From Bacillota bacterium (GTDB taxonomy: Bacteria > Bacillota > Clostridia > Tissierellales > Tissierellaceae): DNA of 64,000 bases. The stretch lies in assembly GCA_023388495.1 (NCBI GenBank), contig JAEWGC010000011.1, positions 1 to 64,000 of the forward strand, written 5' to 3'. Positions 16,288 to 24,974 of this stretch are shown piece by piece (position 1 is the first letter of the stretch; the number at the start of each line of letters is the position of its first letter). The notes beneath the pieces are model-generated. The model was not told the origin of the DNA, did no database searches, and worked only from the letters and a program-made list of their open reading frames with translations. The translations under genes and the position numbers were made by a program.

Positions 16288-16305
16288 ACAATGTTACAAC
16301 ATTGT
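16288..16305. promoter_or_regulatory. Predicted response-regulator operator upstream of the ABC transporter genes
   Basis: ACAATGT (16288-16294) and ACATTGT (16299-16305) form a perfect palindrome with a four-base centre, 71 bases before the ATPase start. BceR-type regulators bind inverted repeats ahead of bceAB, so this is the likely site for autoregulated transporter expression. Confidence 0.6.
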
Positions 16306-16375
16306 CACCTAAAAGTAATATTAAATCGAATCTAGCATGTGATATATAAGTTATAATGTCTTTGAGGTGATAATA

Positions 16376-17143
16376 ATGAATGAAATATTAAGAATAAATA
16401 ATATTGAAAAATACTATGGAAATAAGGGTAATGTAGTTAAAGCTATTGATGATATAAGCTTTAATGTGGAAAAAGGTGAATTTGTTGGTGTAATGGGACC
16501 GTCTGGATCAGGTAAGACTACACTATTAAATTTAATAGCGACAATTGATGATGTTAGTTCAGGTAATATTTATTTAGACGGAAAAGATTTAACAGAGATA
16601 AATCAAAAGAATATATCAAAGTTTAGAAGAGAAAATTTAGGATTTATATTTCAAGATTTTAATTTGTTAGATACATTAACTATTCACGAAAATATAGCTT
16701 TAGCACTTACTATAAATAAAACTAAAAAGGGTGAAATAGACAATAAAGTGTTAAGTGTTGCAAAGGAATTAGGAATAGAAGATTTACTTTCTAAATATCC
16801 CTATGAAGTATCAGGAGGTCAAAAACAAAGAACTGCTTGTGCAAGGGCATTAGTAACTAATCCTAAGCTAATATTAGCTGATGAACCGACAGGGGCACTT
16901 GATTCAAAATCAGCTCAAATGTTAATAGAGATGATATCAAATCTAAATAAAAATTTAGATGCAACAATATTAATGGTAACACATGATTCCTTTACAGCAA
17001 GTTATTGTGATAGGATATTATTTATTAAAGATGGAAAAATATTTACGGAATTAATAAAGGGTGATAATACAAGAAGACAATTTTTTAATAAGATATTAGA
17101 TGTGGTAGCATTATTAGGCGGTGATGTCAGAGATGTACGCTAA
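16376..17143 (+). CDS. ABC transporter ATPase, BceA-type
   Basis: ATG 16376 is chosen because GAGGTGA lies five bases upstream; the GTG at 16367 is part of that site. Motifs are Walker A GPSGSGKTT, Q-loop FIFQDFNLLDT, signature VSGGQKQR, Walker B LILADEPTGALD and the switch His in MVTHD. The extra C-terminal tail (GDNTRRQFFNKILDVVALLG) is typical of BceA. It drives the permease encoded next, with which it overlaps by 11 bases. Confidence 0.92.
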   Translation: MNEILRINNIEKYYGNKGNVVKAIDDISFNVEKGEFVGVMGPSGSGKTTLLNLIATIDDVSSGNIYLDGKDLTEINQKNISKFRRENLGFIFQDFNLLDTLTIHENIALALTINKTKKGEIDNKVLSVAKELGIEDLLSKYPYEVSGGQKQRTACARALVTNPKLILADEPTGALDSKSAQMLIEMISNLNKNLDATILMVTHDSFTASYCDRILFIKDGKIFTELIKGDNTRRQFFNKILDVVALLGGDVRDVR

Positions 17144-19181
17144 ATTAGCCAAAAGTAATGCAAAAAAATCTATTAAAGATTATTTAATTTATTTTATAAC
17201 CATAACATTATGTGTGAGTTTATTTTATGCAATTACATCACTTTCTAGTTCAAGTTATGAACTAATAACTGAAGAGTCTTATAATTTTAGAAATCTAAAG
17301 TTAATACTACAATATTCAACTTATTTAATTACAGCGGTTCTTATTTTACTTGTAGCTTATGTAAATAAATATATGATAAGAAGACGTAAAAGAGAATTTG
17401 CAACATATGTATTGCTTGGAGCAGAACAAAAAAGTGTGGCATTGATGTTTTTTATTGAAACACTTGTAATTGGAATTTTGGCCATCATATCAGGAATATT
17501 TGTAGGAACTTTATTTTCTCAAATAATTACAGCTCTAGTCTTAATAAGTGCAGGGCAAGAGGTAGTATTTAACTTAAAGTTATACATGGATACAGTAGGT
17601 ATTACATTTATATTCTTTATATCTATGTTTTGCATAATAGGATTATATAACGTTATAATTTTAAGAAAAATAAAGCTGATAGACATGCTAAATGCGCATA
17701 AACAATTTGAGTTCCAATTCAAAAGAAGTGGAAAAGTATATAGTGTAATATTTCTATTATCAATAATTTTATATATTATTTGTGGTAGTTATACTATAAA
17801 ATTAATGAATTCAAAAATTGATTATGGTGTAGAATTATTTATGTATATAGGATTATCTCTAATTTCCTTTATAATGGGAACTTATGCCCTATTTTATTCC
17901 ATTTCTTATATAATGGTCTATATAAAAGACAAGTGGATTAATTTTAAATATGAAGGAACAAATTTATTTTTAATAGGATCAGTAGTATCTAAAATAAAGA
18001 CTGCGCCAATATTAATGGCCACAATATCAATGACCTTTTTAGGAGCTATGATAAGTGTTATAATAACCCTTGTAATGGCTCAATGGGCATCAGGATATTT
18101 AGATATGAGAGTTCCTTATGATATAGATATAAGAAATAATTATAGTAGTAGTTATTTAGTAGAAAATAATATAAATGATATTAAAGAAATACTTAAGTTG
18201 GACTATAGTATGATTGTTGATTACTTAAATGATCAGGGGCATGTTGTAAAGAGTTACTGTCAAGTAGAAAAATATTTTGTAAAGGCAGAGGGAAATAGTG
18301 AGCCAATTTTAGCAATTAGATTAAGTGACTTTAATCAACTAAGAAGTATGTTAGGATATGAGGAAATAGAGTTAAAAGACAATGAATTTACTACTCAATG
18401 GCACAGTGCTACTATAGATGAAGTGATAAATAATTATATAGAAAATAATACACATTTGAATATTCAAGGAAAAACATATAATATGAGTGAGAGTTCAGCA
18501 TATAAAGAATCCGTTGGGGAAGGGTTTTACTACAAGGCAGATAATATTATAATTTTACCAGATAAAGTGTGTGATAAGCTTGATTTTATAGAAACCAATT
18601 TTGTAGCGAATATTAAAAATGAAATGAGTTATGAAGAAGCTAATGATTTTCAATATAATTATATTTATGAGTGGTTTAGAGAAAATAACGCTGAATTCAT
18701 TGAAAAATACAGTAAGGAATATGATGTATCACGCAGTATAATTAGAACAAGAATAAAATCATCCGAAACTAATAATATTTTAAATACCACTTTAGCCATG
18801 AGAATATTAAGTATTTACCTAGGTGTAGTACTTCTGATGATAAGTTTAACCATATTATCCCTTAGTCAACTTACAGATTCTATTGAGCATAAAGATAGAT
18901 TTAATATACTTAAAAGATTAGGTATTGAAGAAAAAGAAGTAGATAAGATTATTTTAAAACAAATTTCAATATATTTTATAGTTCCTATTACCATAGCAAT
19001 GGTTGGTGTTGCAATATTTGTATATAATTTTTATCTTATGTATAAGGATATTATTACAGTTTTTGTTGGAGATACAACATTTATTTTAAGTATAACCTTT
19101 GGAGTCTCTTTAATGCTTGTTGTTTATATATGTTATTTTGCAGGAACATATTATACTTTTAAGAGAAATGTTAATAACTAG
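17133..19181 (+). CDS. ABC transporter permease, BceB-type (antimicrobial-peptide sensing and resistance)
   Basis: ATG 17133 gives the usual family N-terminus MYAKLAKSNAKKSIKDYLIY, and AGGCGGTG sits at proper distance. The ~682-residue protein has ten predicted helices in the FtsX-like arrangement and one large extracellular domain of roughly 220 residues (about 325-550) between helices 7 and 8. That domain is the peptide-recognition part in BceB. Together with the kinase it forms the sensor complex for cell-wall peptide antibiotics such as bacitracin-like compounds. The actual antibiotic cannot be read from sequence. Confidence 0.92.
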   Translation: MYAKLAKSNAKKSIKDYLIYFITITLCVSLFYAITSLSSSSYELITEESYNFRNLKLILQYSTYLITAVLILLVAYVNKYMIRRRKREFATYVLLGAEQKSVALMFFIETLVIGILAIISGIFVGTLFSQIITALVLISAGQEVVFNLKLYMDTVGITFIFFISMFCIIGLYNVIILRKIKLIDMLNAHKQFEFQFKRSGKVYSVIFLLSIILYIICGSYTIKLMNSKIDYGVELFMYIGLSLISFIMGTYALFYSISYIMVYIKDKWINFKYEGTNLFLIGSVVSKIKTAPILMATISMTFLGAMISVIITLVMAQWASGYLDMRVPYDIDIRNNYSSSYLVENNINDIKEILKLDYSMIVDYLNDQGHVVKSYCQVEKYFVKAEGNSEPILAIRLSDFNQLRSMLGYEEIELKDNEFTTQWHSATIDEVINNYIENNTHLNIQGKTYNMSESSAYKESVGEGFYYKADNIIILPDKVCDKLDFIETNFVANIKNEMSYEEANDFQYNYIYEWFRENNAEFIEKYSKEYDVSRSIIRTRIKSSETNNILNTTLAMRILSIYLGVVLLMISLTILSLSQLTDSIEHKDRFNILKRLGIEEKEVDKIILKQISIYFIVPITIAMVGVAIFVYNFYLMYKDIITVFVGDTTFILSITFGVSLMLVVYICYFAGTYYTFKRNVNN

Positions 19182-19355
19182 CTCAAGTAAGTACTTAACG
19201 ATTACACTAAACTATTGTGAGTGATTAAGTTTTCAGCCATTGAAAATGGAGGTATGGTTATATATGAAAAATCAAAAGATTATTCTACCCATCAGATAAT
19301 TTTAAAATTAGGAGTATAGTTTTAGGTAATAAATTATAGTATTGGAGGTAGAAAA

Positions 19356-20234
19356 ATGATAGAGGAAATCATTAAGCTAGACCATATGGGGATTAATGTA
19401 CGATATTCATTAAAGGATAAAGCAGTTGTTTTATTTCTTCACTTTAGTGGAGGAAATTTGAATATGTGGGAAGGAATTTTACCCCAATTTGAAAATGAAT
19501 ATAGTATCATTGTTCCTGATTTTAGAGGACATGGTAAATCCGATAAACCCTTAGCAGGGTATCATATAGACGATATGGCAAACGATATTTATCTATTGTT
19601 GGAGAGACTAAACGTAGAGTGCTGCCATATCGTAGGTAGCTCAATGGGAGCTGAGATTGGACTTAGTTTAGCTGCATCACATCCAGAGCTCGTCCTATCT
19701 CTCGTATGTGAAGGGGCTTTATGTAATGAGTTTGGAGAGTACGGGTTATTTAATGGAACGGAGGAGGAAATTCAACACAAAAAAGAAGTTATGCGGACTG
19801 GACTTGCTGAAAGGGAGGAACGTGTATTTAAAACTAAAGAAGAGTACATTGAGGAACAACGAGCGGAATTAATACAACAAGGATTATGGAATGAATATTT
19901 CTTAGCCTTCTTTGAACACAATCTGCAACAGATGCAAAACGGTAATTTTACATATTGCTATTTAAACCATGTTAGAACTGAATATATTCAGAAATACTGG
20001 GATGTGAAATTTGAGCAATATTATAAGAAGGTAAAATGTCCTATTCTATTCCTTCCAAGCGAAGAAGAATGGGAAGATGAGAAAATTAGAAGCAGTCTAT
20101 CTGCGTTCACTAGTCTACTGCATACATATGAAATTGATCATATAGAAAATTCCATCCATGCTTATGTATGGATGCAACATCCGATTGCTGCAGGCAAAGC
20201 AGTAAAGAGATTCATAAGCAAACATGATGAATAA
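19356..20234 (+). CDS. Alpha/beta-hydrolase
   Basis: The fold is clear: oxyanion loop LHFSGGNLNMW, the PDFRGHGKSDKP turn, nucleophile elbow GSSMGAE (Ser about residue 95) and a C-terminal catalytic His in ENSIHAYVW. The acid is probably the Glu/Asp in LPSEEEWEDE. The usual HG of the oxyanion strand is HF, a mild departure. A helical cap lies between strands 6 and 7. The family includes esterases and lactonases, and the substrate is unknown. GGAGG precedes ATG. Confidence 0.82.
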   Translation: MIEEIIKLDHMGINVRYSLKDKAVVLFLHFSGGNLNMWEGILPQFENEYSIIVPDFRGHGKSDKPLAGYHIDDMANDIYLLLERLNVECCHIVGSSMGAEIGLSLAASHPELVLSLVCEGALCNEFGEYGLFNGTEEEIQHKKEVMRTGLAEREERVFKTKEEYIEEQRAELIQQGLWNEYFLAFFEHNLQQMQNGNFTYCYLNHVRTEYIQKYWDVKFEQYYKKVKCPILFLPSEEEWEDEKIRSSLSAFTSLLHTYEIDHIENSIHAYVWMQHPIAAGKAVKRFISKHDE

Positions 20235-20568
20235 ATGAACTTGACACAGTCCGGTACTAGTATTGTCTTTCTTAAAAAAGCAAATTTTTCAGAAATACCT
20301 CTCCGCCAAGGTTTAACTAACTTTAATCATCGTCTAATTTGTCTCCTCATCCGATTCGATTACTGTGTATATAGAAACAAATTAGGTGCTGAAATGTAAA
20401 ATAAGGTGATTATCAAAATACGTATTATTATTGCCTAAAATGGTAGTTTATGTTAAGCTGAAATCAAATAGCGTTTTACTCCGATTAGGTGAAAAGCTCC
20501 AGCCAGAACGGGTGGTAGGTTTTGCTGGAGTACGCAATATGACGTAAATTCAGCATGGGGGAATAGAA
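20235..20568 (+). other. Intergenic region with a GC-richer stem-loop
   Basis: Most of this gap shows no coding signal. At 20497-20530 CTCCAGCCAGAAC pairs with GTTTTGCTGGAG, one mismatch and a GU pair, around a G-rich loop. It lies 39 bases before the GNAT start and is more GC-rich than its surroundings. It has no T run, so it is a leader structure or small RNA rather than a terminator. No known riboswitch class is recognised. Confidence 0.4.
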
Positions 20569-21579
20569 ATGAAAATATGTGAATTCAGGCCAATTGACAT
20601 TGGTGATGTACCTGCAATGGTTGATCTGTTAATATGTAGGCAAAATCTTGAGAGTAAGATATTCCCATTCCTGAAAAACAGTTGCCTCAATACAAAACAT
20701 ATCACGGATTTGCTTGAAAAATTGTTCATAAATAGTAAAGTAATTGGAATAGGTGCATTTGTTAATGATGAACTGGTAGGTTATATAATAGGAAAGATAA
20801 AGATTGATAATGGAAGAGGCAGGCATATCTGGGTACCCTATGAGGGGATTGCAATAAGAAAGGATCAACCCTCAGAGTTGATAAGGAATCTATATGCAAA
20901 GGTTTCCATTCTGTGGCTAGAACAAGGCTGCTTTAGTCACTATACTTTAATACCTCTTGGAAATCAGGTGTACTATGATGCCTTCCTGCAATTAAGCTTT
21001 TTTATCCAGCAAGTACATGGGATAATGAACATTGAAGATTATAAGCCTTTTGAAAATGTATCTGATGCAGATATTAGACTTGCCAATAGAATGGATAGTG
21101 AATTAATGGGTAGAATGTCTAGCATAATCTACTCACATCAAAATTCAGCACCTGTATTTGAACCTGTCTTACCTGAAGTTATAGTGAAGATAAAGGAGGG
21201 GTACAAAAGGATAGTAGATGATGATGAAGCAATGATCATTATTGCGGAAAAAGACATGGAGGAATTAGGGTTTCAAGTATATGAGCCTATTACTTCAGAT
21301 TTGATGGCACCTGACGATGGAGTAGAGTTAAGTATTGCGGGCATTTACCCTTCCCAAATGAGAAGTGGTGTTGGTAAAAAATTAATGAATGAAGGCAGCA
21401 GAATTGTGAAAGAAAAGGGATATAATAACATAATAATAGATTGGAGAATAACCAACCTTGCCTCTTCAACATTTTGGGCCAAGTGCGGATTTAGGCCAAT
21501 AGCTTATAGAATGGTTAGATGCATTGACAGCAATTTTGCATGGGCAAACTTTAACAACCCAAGTATTAAGAAGTTGTAG
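20569..21579 (+). CDS. Double GNAT-domain acetyltransferase
   Basis: The 336-residue product has an N-terminal GNAT-like half (GIGAFVNDELVGYIIGKIK) and a C-terminal half. The latter has the acetyl-CoA loop YPSQMRSGVGKKLMNEGS and the closing NLASSTFWAKCGFRPIAYR. It is the third fused double GNAT in 11 kb, but differs enough from the others that recent duplication is not evident. ATG has GGGGGAA upstream. A strong hairpin follows the gene. The substrate is unknown. Confidence 0.82.
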   Translation: MKICEFRPIDIGDVPAMVDLLICRQNLESKIFPFLKNSCLNTKHITDLLEKLFINSKVIGIGAFVNDELVGYIIGKIKIDNGRGRHIWVPYEGIAIRKDQPSELIRNLYAKVSILWLEQGCFSHYTLIPLGNQVYYDAFLQLSFFIQQVHGIMNIEDYKPFENVSDADIRLANRMDSELMGRMSSIIYSHQNSAPVFEPVLPEVIVKIKEGYKRIVDDDEAMIIIAEKDMEELGFQVYEPITSDLMAPDDGVELSIAGIYPSQMRSGVGKKLMNEGSRIVKEKGYNNIIIDWRITNLASSTFWAKCGFRPIAYRMVRCIDSNFAWANFNNPSIKKL

Positions 21580-21637
21580 TGGCTGTGTGAACAAAAGCAA
21601 ATAATTAAATTTTAATTTATCTATGAATTATAATCAG

Positions 21638-21677
21638 AATAGGAAGTCGTGAGCATCAACTCACTGCTTCCTATTTT
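21638..21677 (+). terminator. Terminator after the GNAT gene
   Basis: AATAGGAAG pairs with CTTCCTATT, with an inner TGAG/CTCA stem, followed by TTT. Confidence 0.75.
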
Positions 21678-21987
21678 CATACCTTCTTGTGTTGTTTTTT
21701 CGTCTTCGCATTGATAAACAATAATTCAAATACAAGAAGATATAACATGTGATCAATTAAACATGAAAGAGTTATTAGAGCCATTTACTGGAGAGAATAA
21801 AAGACTAGGCATAAATGATCTTTACATGAATATATTTTGCCATTAATCTAAATAGTTACTTTATTCATTTAGTTTTATAAGACCTGCATAAAGGTGAACA
21901 AAAATAATAAATGACTACACATACATAGACAAATTATTCGAAAGATGATATAATTACTTTTATCATAGTGTTTAAGGAGTTGAAGAT
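21678..21987. other. Intergenic region, possible short relic
   Basis: A 27-codon frame (MKELLEPFTGENKRLGINDL and seven more residues, ending TAA about 21845) lacks a ribosome site and looks like a leftover. The rest is AT-rich and should hold the promoter of the next gene. No repeat was seen. Confidence 0.35.
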
Positions 21988-22737
21988 ATGTTTTGGAGTG
22001 CATCAAAAGATGAAATGATAAAAGGTTATCTAAAAAGAGGTGATACATATATTTGTATAATTTGTGAAGAGACATTTGAAATAGGACACATCTATGAAAT
22101 TGATGGAGCATTATATGATGCTGAGAAAACGGCACAGCTTCATATTAAAGCAAAGCATGGATCAATTCTTTCTTATATTTTGAATATGAACCATTCTTAT
22201 ACTGGAATCACTGAGGTTCAACGGAGTGTTTTGTTATTGATTTCTCAAGGTTTGACAGATAAAGAAATTGCAAAGGAGCTTGGTGTCGCAGATTCAACCA
22301 TTAGAAATCACCGCTACAAGTTAAGAGAAAAAGAAAAACAAGCAAAGGTTTTTCTTGCCATGATGGAGATGCTTTCGATGCAAACGGAAAAAGAGATTCA
22401 TAAGCTTGATAAGGGCATACTTTGTGATGCACACAAGACAGCTACAACCCTTGATGACCGATACAATATCACGGATAAAGAAAGAGCTGATATCATAAAG
22501 ACATATTTTAACGAAAATGGTGGGCTGAAAAATTTTCCAGCTAAGGAGAAGAGAAAAATTATTATCTTAAGTGAAATGATGAAGAACTTTTCACCGGGTA
22601 AAAAATATAAAGAACGGGAGATTAACCGCATATTAATGAGAATATATGAGGATTATGCAACAATCCGAAGGGCGCTTATTGAATATGGTTTTATGGATAG
22701 GACAAATGATGGTGGCAGTTATTGGGTAAAGGAATAG
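21988..22737 (+). CDS. LuxR-type HTH regulator with DUF2087 domain and N-terminal zinc-finger-like segment
   Basis: Three parts are visible. Residues 20-60 hold CIIC and a later H-x-x-x-x-H (LHIKAKHGS), a plausible zinc knuckle. Residues 75-120 are a LuxR/GerE helix-turn-helix (VLLLISQGLTDKEIAKELGV). Residues ~150-248 are DUF2087, with LKNFPAKEKRKIIILSEMMK and the closing DYATIRRALIEYGFMDR. DUF2087 often occurs at the end of ArsR/LuxR-like regulators of small multidrug or stress genes. The target gene is unknown. AAGGAG precedes ATG. Confidence 0.8.
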   Translation: MFWSASKDEMIKGYLKRGDTYICIICEETFEIGHIYEIDGALYDAEKTAQLHIKAKHGSILSYILNMNHSYTGITEVQRSVLLLISQGLTDKEIAKELGVADSTIRNHRYKLREKEKQAKVFLAMMEMLSMQTEKEIHKLDKGILCDAHKTATTLDDRYNITDKERADIIKTYFNENGGLKNFPAKEKRKIIILSEMMKNFSPGKKYKEREINRILMRIYEDYATIRRALIEYGFMDRTNDGGSYWVKE

Positions 22738-22747
22738 GAGGAGTGAT

Positions 22748-22807
22748 ATGTACGAAAAAGTTATTCTATGCTTTCGGGAAATTTTCATTTTGAACAAGGT
22801 ATTGTAG
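22748..22807 (+). CDS. Very short frame after the DUF2087 gene
   Basis: AGGAGGAG at the stop of the upstream gene leads into ATG 22748 and 19 codons (MYEKVILCFREIFILNKVL). The ribosome site is good, so a gene once began here. It is probably the truncated start of a lost partner gene. Confidence 0.3.
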   Translation: MYEKVILCFREIFILNKVL

Positions 22808-22908
22808 TCTGTTTTAATGATTGAAGCTTAACAAATGTATGGGAAAACGTCTACTAGAAGCGGCCTTATATCTGATTGCACCATTATTATCCTCTCAACC
22901 CATGTTGA

Positions 22909-22943
22909 AGCCGTATCTCTACTTATGAAGTAGAGGTACGGCT
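22909..22943. repeat. 16-base-pair hairpin with three-base loop
   Basis: AGCCGTATCTCTACTT pairs with AAGTAGAGGTACGGCT (one wobble) around ATG. It lies between convergent genes and may end transcription from both sides, although T tracts are lacking. Confidence 0.6.
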
Positions 22944-22971
22944 CATGTCATGAATGTCCTCCAGACCTTCC

Positions 22972-24738
22972 CTAAGGTATTATATCCTTGATTCTATCTA
23001 ATAATGCTGCCATCTGGGCTCGTGTAACTTTTTCCTTTGGTCGAAAGGTTCCGTCTTCATATCCTTCGAATATATTTTCCTTTGCTATTGAAACTATATA
23101 TGGATAAGACCAACTTGAGGGATCTATGTCCTTAAAAGGGTTCTTGATATTTTGTGAAGGAGAAATCTTTAATAATCTAGTTAGCAATGTGGCCATTTCC
23201 TCTCTTGTTAATGATTCATCAGGTGCAAATCTCTGATTTCCCAACCCCTGCATTAATCCATGCTGTACTGCAACTTCTATATCTTTCTTTGCCCAATGGT
23301 TATAGGGAATATCTGTAAAATAAGATATATTAAAATAAGTGTTTTGCAAACCTAGAACACGAACTAAAAGTGAGGCCGCTTCTGCTCTAGTTAAGGCTCT
23401 ATTGGGTTCAAAGTAAAAATCTCTTGTACCAATCATCCAGCCCTTTTCATTTATGGAGAGTATAGGAGATTTAGCCCATCCTTCACCAACATCAATAAAC
23501 ACTCTACTACTGGTAGACCATTGATTATAAACATTCCAGATATTTTGAGTAGCTTGATGAAGGCTCCAGCTGCCACCACCTTTTAAATTGTATTTTTCAA
23601 TCAAGTTTAGCTTATATAGGATAGATTCTTCATTTTCAAACCATATGGTGTATTTATCTTTAGGCAAGCCTGCTTCATAGCCAGTGATATTAACAGTAGC
23701 CATGGGAGATTTTGAATAATTATCAAAGGTAACAGTTCCGTTATATTTCTTAATGAGCTCATTTATTCTTATTAAGCTAGTACCTTTTCCCCTAATGTTT
23801 CCATCGTCATTCCAATACCTTCCATAGAAAGGAAGGCCCAATACAATTTTTGAAGGAGGAGCATATTTCAATGCATATCTAATAGAATCTTCCACAAAAC
23901 CTATGCTGGCAACTGGCCCAGGATCACCAGTCTCATAGTGTTCATCATAAGACATAATCATAAGATAATCAGCATACTGTGCTAACATGGAATAGTCAAA
24001 TGAGCCATACCAACCTCCTGTATATCCATGAGGATTAGCTGCAACAGCTACGGATACCTCTTTTTCTTTAGGCAGTGATTCTCTTAATCCCTTCACAAAT
24101 AATGTAAAGCTATCTCTATCTTCGACGGTTACATTTTCAATATCAACATTTATTCCGTCAAGATTATACGTATTGATAGTATTAACAATTTCTTTTATTA
24201 GAACATCTTTGTTTTTAAGAGCTGCTCTTCCTACGTCACGATCCCAGTGATTACTAAGGAAAGGAACTACCCTAAAGCCTTTATTTTGCATTTGTCTTAT
24301 GGTATAAGGATCAAATTGCTCAGTTATTTTTAAATGACCATCAGACGTTAAATCAAAATAAGTAGGAGAAACTACATCTAATACTTCCCCTGTATTGCTT
24401 AAGGTTTTAATAAGGTTATCTCCAGCTCCAAAATAGGAATAGGTCATGTTAAAGACGGGCTTTGTTTTTGGCGTAAATCCTTCTGCGAACCCTGTAAAAC
24501 TTTGTAAGTTAATGATAGCAATTACTATTGTACCTGCCATTAATTTAACACAATTAATTTTTGTATCAGGAAAATTATTTTTAATAAAATCTTTTATAAG
24601 CTTATCTAGGTTATGGATTTGATCTTCTTCTTTACTTCCAAACTCATTAGCAAATTCAGCTAATCCTAAGTCTAAATACAAGATAAGAGTATAGCCAAGA
24701 TTATTTTCTTCTAATCTATAATTTTTCATGAATTCCAT
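22972..24738 (-). CDS. Glycoside hydrolase family 18 cell-wall enzyme with three SLH domains
   Basis: Residues 1-63 precede a membrane helix (KLMAGTIVIAIINLQSF, ~64-82), so the N-terminus is probably cytoplasmic. Residues ~95-400 form a GH18 barrel with the catalytic DGINVDIENV (last Glu the acid) and YADYLMIMSYDEHY, closest to YaaH/SleL-type spore or peptidoglycan N-acetylglucosaminidases. Three SLH repeats (from ~408, ~470 and ~530; ALTRAEAASLLVR, SLTREEMATLLTR, KVTRAQMAALLDR) bind pyruvylated wall polymers. GGAGGG precedes ATG. It is transcribed alone. Confidence 0.9.
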   Translation of the reverse strand: MEFMKNYRLEENNLGYTLILYLDLGLAEFANEFGSKEEDQIHNLDKLIKDFIKNNFPDTKINCVKLMAGTIVIAIINLQSFTGFAEGFTPKTKPVFNMTYSYFGAGDNLIKTLSNTGEVLDVVSPTYFDLTSDGHLKITEQFDPYTIRQMQNKGFRVVPFLSNHWDRDVGRAALKNKDVLIKEIVNTINTYNLDGINVDIENVTVEDRDSFTLFVKGLRESLPKEKEVSVAVAANPHGYTGGWYGSFDYSMLAQYADYLMIMSYDEHYETGDPGPVASIGFVEDSIRYALKYAPPSKIVLGLPFYGRYWNDDGNIRGKGTSLIRINELIKKYNGTVTFDNYSKSPMATVNITGYEAGLPKDKYTIWFENEESILYKLNLIEKYNLKGGGSWSLHQATQNIWNVYNQWSTSSRVFIDVGEGWAKSPILSINEKGWMIGTRDFYFEPNRALTRAEAASLLVRVLGLQNTYFNISYFTDIPYNHWAKKDIEVAVQHGLMQGLGNQRFAPDESLTREEMATLLTRLLKISPSQNIKNPFKDIDPSSWSYPYIVSIAKENIFEGYEDGTFRPKEKVTRAQMAALLDRIKDIIP

Positions 24739-24974
24739 TGTATCCCTCCATTACTACTTAGTATTTCCATTGAATGAAAAGATAATTATAATTATGCAAA
24801 AAACATTAGGAAAGTACTTCCACTAACTAGGAATTTATGTGTTTTACAATAAAAATACCCTTTCAATGATAGTTGATTTGGAAAATAAGATATGGTATGA
24901 TTTACGCAATGATAAAAATATATTTAGTGCTATAGATAAAGACATATTCTAAAGTTAATCACTTGGAGGGAAAT

